Assembly (NCBI GenBank): GCA_902591315.1
Contig: CACJAI010000002.1
Coordinates: forward strand, 1-64,000
From: an uncultured Alphaproteobacteria bacterium
Lineage (GTDB): Bacteria; Pseudomonadota; Alphaproteobacteria; HIMB59
Length of the DNA: 64,000 nt
Direction of reading: 5' to 3'
Part shown: piece by piece, positions 57,667 through 64,000 of the stretch
How the letters are laid out: every line of letters starts with the position of its first letter
Position numbering within the stretch: position 1 is the stretch's first letter
Notes under the pieces: generated by a model
Seen by the model: only the letters and a program-made list of their open reading frames with translations
The model's database searches: none
Told to the model about the DNA's origin: nothing
Made by a program: the position numbers and the translations under genes

Positions 57667-58333
57667 ATTCTTTTAACAAATCTAAGGGTTTTTTGCTTTC
57701 TATTAATTCTCTACCTATTACAACAAAGCTTGCACCATCTTGTAAAGCATTATGAGCAAAAGCAACTCTTTTTTGATCATCATTTCTAGCAAACATTTTT
57801 ACACCAGGTGTTATTTTAATTAATTTATTATATTTTCTTAAAACTTTCAGGTCATGACCTGAACAAATAAGGCCATGAATGTTTACATTATTTGCAATTT
57901 TAGTAAATTTTTTTACAAGTTTTTGCGTATTTCTCTCTTTATATATTTTTTCGCTATCTTTTCCATCTAAGCTCGTCAATAATGTTACACCTAAGATTTT
58001 AGTTTTAAGTTTATTTTTTTTAATAGAGTTGAATGCAGCTTTTATCATCTCGTTACCTCCAGATATATGCAAAGTAAGAAAATCAGGATTTACATTCGAT
58101 AAAGAGTCAATTGCACTACTAACTGTATTAGGGATATCATGAAGTTTTAAATCAAGAAATAATTTGCTTTTTTTCTTTTTGATTTCTGAAATAAGCTCAC
58201 TTGAACGTTGATTATAGAAAGACCTATAACCAACTTTAAAACCATACACATGGCGATGGAGTTCATTTACAATTCTTATATTTTGAACATTAGATTTGAG
58301 ATCTAAAGCAATAAAAGATTTAAATTTTTTCAT
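57626..58333 (-). CDS. pyrF: Orotidine 5'-phosphate decarboxylase
   Basis: 'ALDLKS', 'LFLDLKLHDIPNTV', 'TPGVK'. Confidence 0.92.
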   Translation of the reverse strand: MKKFKSFIALDLKSNVQNIRIVNELHRHVYGFKVGYRSFYNQRSSELISEIKKKKSKLFLDLKLHDIPNTVSSAIDSLSNVNPDFLTLHISGGNEMIKAAFNSIKKNKLKTKILGVTLLTSLDGKDSEKIYKERNTQKLVKKFTKIANNVNIHGLICSGHDLKVLRKYNKLIKITPGVKMFARNDDQKRVAFAHNALQDGASFVVIGRELIESKKPLDLLKEYGEQNKNKNLWTK

Positions 58334-58625
58334 TTAATTTTTCGTTTATAACTTCGCTAGTCTTGAATGTAACTTTCCATTTAGGCGGTATATAGATCTT
58401 TTTTTTATTCCTAGGGTCAGTGCCGAACCGAGGTTCCATAAACTTAGACTTAAATATACCAAAATTTCTTAATTCTATAGTTATGTGTTTAGAAATATTA
58501 TTCTTAAGAATTTCAAAAAACTTGTTAAATATAGCTTCGTTAATTTTGGGTGTTAAATCAGTTTCTGACTGTAAGAAAGCCTCTAAAAGATCTGACTTAT
58601 TCTTCTTTGGAGTCCTTATCTTCAT
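58320..58625 (-). CDS. ihfB: Integration host factor beta subunit / HU-like
   Basis: 'KSDLLEAFLQ...', 'ITIELRNFGIFKSKFMEPRFGTDPRNKKKIYIPPKWKVTFK'. Confidence 0.85.
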   Translation of the reverse strand: MKIRTPKKNKSDLLEAFLQSETDLTPKINEAIFNKFFEILKNNISKHITIELRNFGIFKSKFMEPRFGTDPRNKKKIYIPPKWKVTFKTSEVINEKLNEKI

Positions 58626-60294
58626 CTAAAGCCTTGCCTAGAATATCACCCAAAACAGATCCAGAGGATTTAGAACCATACTTTTCTAGCAAACTTTGCT
58701 CTTCATCGATCTCTAATTGTCGAATTGAGAGAGCAAACTTCCTATTAGTTAGGTCTATAGAGCTTATTTTAGCATCTATTTTTTGTCCTTCATTATATCT
58801 AGATATGTTTTGCTCTTCTTTATTTTTTGAGAGCTCCTTTCTCCTGATAGTAGTTTCAATAAAACTAGCTACCTCAACATCAATTCCATTATTATTTATT
58901 TTAGTTATTGTTGCAGATACAATATCCCCTTTTGACTTGTCTTTAAAAAATTCGTGAAAAGGATCTGCTGATAGTTGTTTTATACCGAAGCTAATTTTCT
59001 CTTTCTCAGGATCAATTTCTAATATTTTTACCTTTATATTCTGCCCTTTTTGATATTTTTTAAGAGTTCTATCTCCATTAGAGTCAGTCCATGAGAGATC
59101 ATTTTTATGGATAAGCCCATCAATGTTTTCATTGAGCTTTGCAAAAATACCGAACTCTGTAATATTTTTTATCTCAGTGTCAATTGTTTGATCTTTTTTG
59201 TATTCATTTAAAATATTTTCCCAAGGATTTGGTTCAGTTTGTTTTATTCCAAGGCTTATTCTTTTCTTCTCTTTATCAATCTCTAATATTTTTACTCTAA
59301 TATTAAAACCAACCTCTAGTATTTTATTTGGATGAATATTTTTTTTTGTCCAACTAATATCATTAGAATGGACTAAACCCTCTAAATCTTTATCAGATAA
59401 TTGAACAAAAGCACCATAATCGGTAATATGAGTTATTTTTCCATCATAAATTTCATTGATTTTTATTTTCTCTTCGATTTTTTCCCAAGGGTCATCCTTT
59501 AACTGTTTATAGCCTAAACTAATTTTATCTGAGTCATCTGAAACTTTAAGTATTTTAAAGTCATATTTCTTTCCAACTTCTAATACGTCAGATGGGTGTC
59601 CAATTCTACTCCAAGAAATATCACTTAAGTGTACTAAGCCATCAATACCACCGAGATCAACAAAAGCTCCATAATCTGTAAAAGTTTTTACTTTGCCACT
59701 AACAACTGAATTACTTTCAGATTTTTCTAGTATTTGTGCTTTAATTACTTTTTGCTTCTCTTCAAGAATAGCTTTCCTCGATACGACGATATTTCCTTTA
59801 GAATAATCCATCTTTAGTATTTCAAATGTTTCCTCAGTTTTTATTAAGTGACTTACATCTCTGACTGGACGAACATCTATTTGACTCAGGGGCAAGAATG
59901 CATTGGTACCCATAATTTTTACATATAAACCTGCTTTTGCTTTACCTACTATAAAACCTTTGACTCTCTCTTTGTTGTCATAAAGCTTTTGAAGCTTTTC
60001 CCAGGACTTCATTTTAATTGCTTTTTCGTGGGAGATTTTAACATTGCCCTCTCGATCTTCTAATTTTTCAACAAATACCTCAATTACTTGACCTGTTTTC
60101 AAATCATCAGAAGAGCCAGTGTTGAGAAATTCTTCTTTAGGTATTTGACCTTCACTTTTGTATCCTATATCGACAGTTATATGTTGGTCGCTTATTTTAA
60201 GAATAGTTCCAGAAATTATTTTATTAGCAGAGATGGTTTTTTTGGTATCGAATTGTTGGTCTAGCAATTTACCATATTCGTCGTTAGAAATCAT
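58597..60294 (-). CDS. rpsA: 30S ribosomal protein S1
   Basis: Repeated S1 domains ('VKTFTDYGAFVDLGGIDGLVHLSDISW', 'ITHITDYGAFVQL...'). Confidence 0.96.
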   Translation of the reverse strand: MISNDEYGKLLDQQFDTKKTISANKIISGTILKISDQHITVDIGYKSEGQIPKEEFLNTGSSDDLKTGQVIEVFVEKLEDREGNVKISHEKAIKMKSWEKLQKLYDNKERVKGFIVGKAKAGLYVKIMGTNAFLPLSQIDVRPVRDVSHLIKTEETFEILKMDYSKGNIVVSRKAILEEKQKVIKAQILEKSESNSVVSGKVKTFTDYGAFVDLGGIDGLVHLSDISWSRIGHPSDVLEVGKKYDFKILKVSDDSDKISLGYKQLKDDPWEKIEEKIKINEIYDGKITHITDYGAFVQLSDKDLEGLVHSNDISWTKKNIHPNKILEVGFNIRVKILEIDKEKKRISLGIKQTEPNPWENILNEYKKDQTIDTEIKNITEFGIFAKLNENIDGLIHKNDLSWTDSNGDRTLKKYQKGQNIKVKILEIDPEKEKISFGIKQLSADPFHEFFKDKSKGDIVSATITKINNNGIDVEVASFIETTIRRKELSKNKEEQNISRYNEGQKIDAKISSIDLTNRKFALSIRQLEIDEEQSLLEKYGSKSSGSVLGDILGKALDEDKDSKEE

Positions 60295-60362
60295 AAGTCA
60301 TGTTTTACCTTTCAAGTTAAGTTAGGTCGTTTTAAAGTTTTATTAGTGTTTTTCAAGAGAAA

Positions 60363-61661
60363 TTAATTAATTAATTTGGATATATGTTTGAAAAAGGTTG
60401 GATAGCTTGTTTTTACGCATGATTTATCTTTTATTATGTTGTTTTTTTCACAAATCATATTAGCGATAAAAAAAGCCATTAAAATTCTATGATCATTTTC
60501 GTGTCTAATAACAGCATCACCCTTTTTGAGTTCATGATTACCATAAATATAAAGATCGAATTTTTGAATCTTAGACTTAACACCAATTTTTTTTAAATTT
60601 TCATGTATAAGTTTCAATCTATTACTTTCTTTAACTGTAAGCTCTTTTAATCCTTTGAATACACTCAAACCTTTAGCAAATGAAGCTGCTATCGATAAAA
60701 TTGGTATCTCATCTATCTGTAGAGGAACATCTATTGATTTTAAAGTGGTTGAATTTAAACTTTTATTTTGTGCTATCTTCAAATCAGCCACGTTTTCATT
60801 ATGAATTTTTCTCCTATTTGTTATTTTAATATTTCCACCCATTGATTTTAAGGTTTTAAGAAATCCAACTCTTGTTTTGTTTAAAAGTATATTTTTAACA
60901 ATTAATTTAGAGCCAGGTTTTAAACACGCAGCAGTTATTAGAAAAGCAGCTGATGAAGGATCTCCTGGTACAGTATATTTAATTGTTTTAAGTTGTTTAT
61001 CATTTATCATATCTATGTATCTATATTTTGAGTCTTCTTTAACCTTAATATTATAACCCATTGATTTGAGCATATTTTCTGTGTGATCTCTTGTTGATTT
61101 AAATTCCTTTACTTTTACTCTTCCATTAGTATTTAAAGCTGAAAGCATGATTGCACTTTTTATCTGAGCCGAGGGAATTGTTATATTAAAATTCAACGGT
61201 ACTGAATTACCAGTGCCCTTAATTTTAATTGGGGGATAAATATTTTTTTTTAATTCGATAACTGCACCTATCTTAGATAAATGTTCTGTGACCCTTCTCA
61301 TTGGTCTTTTACTAAGAGAGCTGTCGCCAATTAAATTTACTTTGATATTATTTGATGCAATTAACCCTGATAATAATCTGATACCAGTACCAGAATTACC
61401 AAAATCTATAGACTGATTGGGTTGAAATAATCCACCTGGTGGCAAACCAAAAACATGGTATTTATTTAAAACTTTTTTTATAGTAACACCCATCAATTTC
61501 ATGGCCCTCAAAGTATTAATTACATCTTCGGCTTCTAATAAATTTGAAATTTCTGATTTACCAATAGCTTGTCCTGATAAGATCAAAATTCTATGACTAA
61601 TTGATTTATCCCCAGGAGGAAGGTATGTGCCATTTATTTTACTTAGATTATTCAGAGGCAT
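60363..61661 (-). CDS. aroA: 3-phosphoshikimate 1-carboxyvinyltransferase (EPSP synthase)
   Basis: 'PPGDKSISHRILILSG', 'DFGNSGTGIRLLSGLI', 'LTVKESNRL'. Confidence 0.95.
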   Translation of the reverse strand: MPLNNLSKINGTYLPPGDKSISHRILILSGQAIGKSEISNLLEAEDVINTLRAMKLMGVTIKKVLNKYHVFGLPPGGLFQPNQSIDFGNSGTGIRLLSGLIASNNIKVNLIGDSSLSKRPMRRVTEHLSKIGAVIELKKNIYPPIKIKGTGNSVPLNFNITIPSAQIKSAIMLSALNTNGRVKVKEFKSTRDHTENMLKSMGYNIKVKEDSKYRYIDMINDKQLKTIKYTVPGDPSSAAFLITAACLKPGSKLIVKNILLNKTRVGFLKTLKSMGGNIKITNRRKIHNENVADLKIAQNKSLNSTTLKSIDVPLQIDEIPILSIAASFAKGLSVFKGLKELTVKESNRLKLIHENLKKIGVKSKIQKFDLYIYGNHELKKGDAVIRHENDHRILMAFFIANMICEKNNIIKDKSCVKTSYPTFFKHISKLIN

Positions 61662-61666
61662 AAAAT

Positions 61667-62383
61667 CTAGATATAATTTTCACCCAAATAGATTTTTTTT
61701 ACAAATTTATCAGAAATAATTTCTTTTGGACTCCCAGATTTTATAATTTGTCCATTATAGATTATGTAACCAAAATCAACGATACTTAGCGCCTCTTTTA
61801 CATTATGGTCAGTTATAATTATTCCAATATTCATTTTTTTTAGTAGTGATATCGAAGATTTAACTTCTTCTATTGCTATAGGGTCTATACCTGCGAAAGG
61901 CTCATCAAGCAAAAGAAATTTTGGACTACTCGCTAATGCTCTCGCTATTTCAGTTCTTCTTCTCTCACCCCCAGATAACAATTTACCTTTAGTTTTTTGA
62001 AAATTTTTAAGAGAAAACTGATCTATAAGTTTTTTAGTAATTTTTTTTGCATTATCTTTATTATGAAATAATTCTGCAATTGAAAAAATATTATCAAAGA
62101 CAGTTAAATCTCGAAAAATTGAAGCATCTTGTGGTAAATAAGAAATACCTAGCTTTGTCCTTAAGCTGAGACTTTTTTCATTTAAATTATATTTATCTAA
62201 AAAAATTTTTCCAAAATCAGGATTTAAAAAACCAGCTACAATGTTAAAAAGAGTGGTCTTTCCACTACCATTTGGACCAAGTAATCCATTTACTTTGTCA
62301 TTAGAAAATTCGATGTTTATATTATTAAGAGCTTTTTTAGACTTAAAGCTTTTAGAAACTTCAATTAGTTTAATCTTTTGCAT
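61667..62383 (-). CDS. lptB: LPS export ABC transporter ATP-binding protein
   Basis: 'GLLGPNGSGKTTLFN', 'LLSGGERRRTEIARAL', 'LLLDEPFAGIDPIAI'. Confidence 0.95.
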   Translation of the reverse strand: MQKIKLIEVSKSFKSKKALNNINIEFSNDKVNGLLGPNGSGKTTLFNIVAGFLNPDFGKIFLDKYNLNEKSLSLRTKLGISYLPQDASIFRDLTVFDNIFSIAELFHNKDNAKKITKKLIDQFSLKNFQKTKGKLLSGGERRRTEIARALASSPKFLLLDEPFAGIDPIAIEEVKSSISLLKKMNIGIIITDHNVKEALSIVDFGYIIYNGQIIKSGSPKEIISDKFVKKIYLGENYI

Positions 62384-62840
62384 TATTTTCTAATAAAACT
62401 TCAACAAGAGAATCTTTATTACCTGAATTGAGGATTCTTTTATTATTATCGATATCAGCAATTAACTCGTTGCCGGTTAGTAACCTTGATGGCGACTCTA
62501 TTGATACATTCCCGGTTAGTTTTATTATATTATCTTTACGTGTATAAATGGCATAATCTCCTTTAAAAATTTCATCGTTGAATTTAATTATCACATTATC
62601 AAAAAGTTCAATTTTAGTAAAAATTTCTTCATTTTTTTCCTCTTTATAGTAAGCAAGCATTTTATCAGAGAAAGCAATAAATTTATCATTTTTAAATTCA
62701 ACATCACCTAAAGCTGTGTAACTTTTATTTTCAGAGTCCCATATAAGACTATCTCCTGCTTTAACAAAGCTCTCAGAATATGCATTTGGAAAAAAAATTA
62801 AATATATAAAAAAAAATAAATATTTATTTATTGATGACAA
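62370..62840 (-). CDS. lptA: LPS transport periplasmic protein LptA-like (OstA-like)
   Basis: OstA-type repeats 'ALGDVEFKNDKFIAFSDKMLAYY', 'LTGNVSI'; synteny. Confidence 0.85.
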   Translation of the reverse strand: MSSINKYLFFFIYLIFFPNAYSESFVKAGDSLIWDSENKSYTALGDVEFKNDKFIAFSDKMLAYYKEEKNEEIFTKIELFDNVIIKFNDEIFKGDYAIYTRKDNIIKLTGNVSIESPSRLLTGNELIADIDNNKRILNSGNKDSLVEVLLENNAKD

Positions 62841-63252
62841 AATTTACCTCACCTTTAAAAATAATTTTACCATCATAATCAAGATTCTTAAATCCTTTAC
62901 CTTTCAAAGTTCCCATTGAATTAATTACTTCTACAGGATCATCACTATTTGATATCTCTTTTGATAGGTTAATTGATATGTTTTTACCATATATTTTATA
63001 ATCTTTATTTTCTAAGTATGAATTACCCTCTAAAAAAATATTATCTTCATCTATTTTATTTAATTTTTCTGATCCAATTTTATTTATTCCAGATTTGCTT
63101 AAAACAATACTTGAAAAATTCTCAACTGTGATTTTCTTTTGACTAAAATTTTCTGTTAATGGTTTTTGATTATAGATATATATTGTTAACTGTATCCCTA
63201 AAAAAAAAATTATCAAAATATTAATTATTTTTTTGTTCAAGTTAAGAGTCAT
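62824..63252 (-). CDS. lptC: LptC-like LPS export protein
   Basis: N-terminal TM, 'YGKNISINLSKE', position between kdsD and lptA. Confidence 0.75.
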   Translation of the reverse strand: MTLNLNKKIINILIIFFLGIQLTIYIYNQKPLTENFSQKKITVENFSSIVLSKSGINKIGSEKLNKIDEDNIFLEGNSYLENKDYKIYGKNISINLSKEISNSDDPVEVINSMGTLKGKGFKNLDYDGKIIFKGEVNFVINK

Positions 63253-64000
63253 TTTCTAAGCATTTTTTAATATTTACAATACCAATAGGTTTATTTTGAT
63301 TAGCAATTATAAGACTTGTAATAGAGTACTTATTCATTAGAACAATAGCAGATGAAATTAATAAATCTCCTTTTGCAATAATTGGTTTACTTTTCATAAT
63401 ATTTGTTGCTTTCTCTTTTATATTGATCCTAGCAATCGATCTTCTTAAATCTCCATCTGTAATAATTCCTTTGATTTTTTTATTTTTATCTAATACCACA
63501 ACACACCCATATTTCTTTGCAGTCATTACTAAAACCGCATCAATTATTGATGATTCTGACTGAATTATAGGAATATCAGTATCCATAATGTCTCTTAATG
63601 TTTTCAATTTTTTTCCAATTTTTCCACCTGGATGAAGTTCACTAAATGATTTTTTATCAAATTTTCTTAAACTCAAAACAGAGCAACAAAGTGCATCACC
63701 TAGAGCCAAAGCCATTGTAGTCGAAGTAGTAGGAATTGTTTGTAATTTGTCAGCCTCTATATGAGAGGGTAAAATTAAATTTATATCTGAATTTTTTGAT
63801 AATAAACTTTTATGTGTAGATGTTATTGAAATTATTTTAATTTTTTTTTTCTTACTAAAGTTGATCAGATCCGCTAATTCATGTGACTCACCTGAATTAG
63901 ATAAAATCATAAGAACATCATTTTTATCAATAATACCCATATCTCCATGACTAGCATCAACAGGGCTTAGAAAGATTGCTGGTATCCCAGTCGAGGTAAA
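63242..64000 (-). CDS. kdsD: Arabinose-5-phosphate isomerase (KpsF/GutQ family), N-terminus beyond window
   Basis: SIS domain 'LILSNSGESHELADLI', 'LHPGGKIGKKL', CBS domains; frame remains open to 64000 ('FTSTGIPAIFLSPVDASHGDMGI'). Confidence 0.92.
   Translation of the reverse strand, partial: FTSTGIPAIFLSPVDASHGDMGIIDKNDVLMILSNSGESHELADLINFSKKKKIKIISITSTHKSLLSKNSDINLILPSHIEADKLQTIPTTSTTMALALGDALCCSVLSLRKFDKKSFSELHPGGKIGKKLKTLRDIMDTDIPIIQSESSIIDAVLVMTAKKYGCVVVLDKNKKIKGIITDGDLRRSIARINIKEKATNIMKSKPIIAKGDLLISSAIVLMNKYSITSLIIANQNKPIGIVNIKKCLENDS

Noticed and set aside
58550-58957. Plus-strand 135-aa ORF over rpsA/ihfB
   Set aside because: Antisense of conserved ribosomal protein S1 coding sequence.

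Overview
AT-rich 64 kb window, consistent with a streamlined marine alphaproteobacterium (SAR11/AEGEAN-169/HIMB59-like; inferred from gene content and order, not tested). (1) ~0-24 kb: glycoside uptake and catabolism locus with two ABC sugar importers, two GH4 enzymes, a GH42 beta-galactosidase, a GH1 beta-glucosidase, the Leloir pathway (galE/galT/galK), an SMP-30 lactonase, an orphan IolD and an SDR. (2) ~24-28 kb: cytochrome c, a CsoR-type repressor with a perfect palindromic operator, a DUF4396-like protein, a thermonuclease and a DadA-like oxidase. (3) ~28-34 kb: accessory island of small secreted/HTH proteins whose key gene (30200-31552) reads as a bacterial pentameric ligand-gated ion channel with an extra PDZ-like N-terminal domain and a vicinal Cys-Cys in the loop-C region; an atypical tRNA-like element lies at 32662-32751. 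(4) ~34.5-40.5 kb: DNA modification/restriction island with two C5-cytosine methyltransferases, two putative endonuclease subunits, an AlkA-type glycosylase, a head-to-head pair of EVE-like paralogues and a Cas4/RecB-like nuclease. (5) ~40.7-53 kb: fatty-acid oxidation genes, a split and domain-order-swapped photolyase, PxpABC 5-oxoprolinase next to a gamma-glutamylcyclotransferase, HupE-like protein, GST and DCC protein. (6) ~53-64 kb: conserved housekeeping block folC-accD-trpA-trpB-trpF-pyrF-ihfB-rpsA-aroA-lptB-lptA-lptC-kdsD, with cmk missing from its usual place. Best candidates for something undescribed are the ion-channel locus and the dual-MTase/EVE/glycosylase island. All calls come from reading the sequence; no database search was run.
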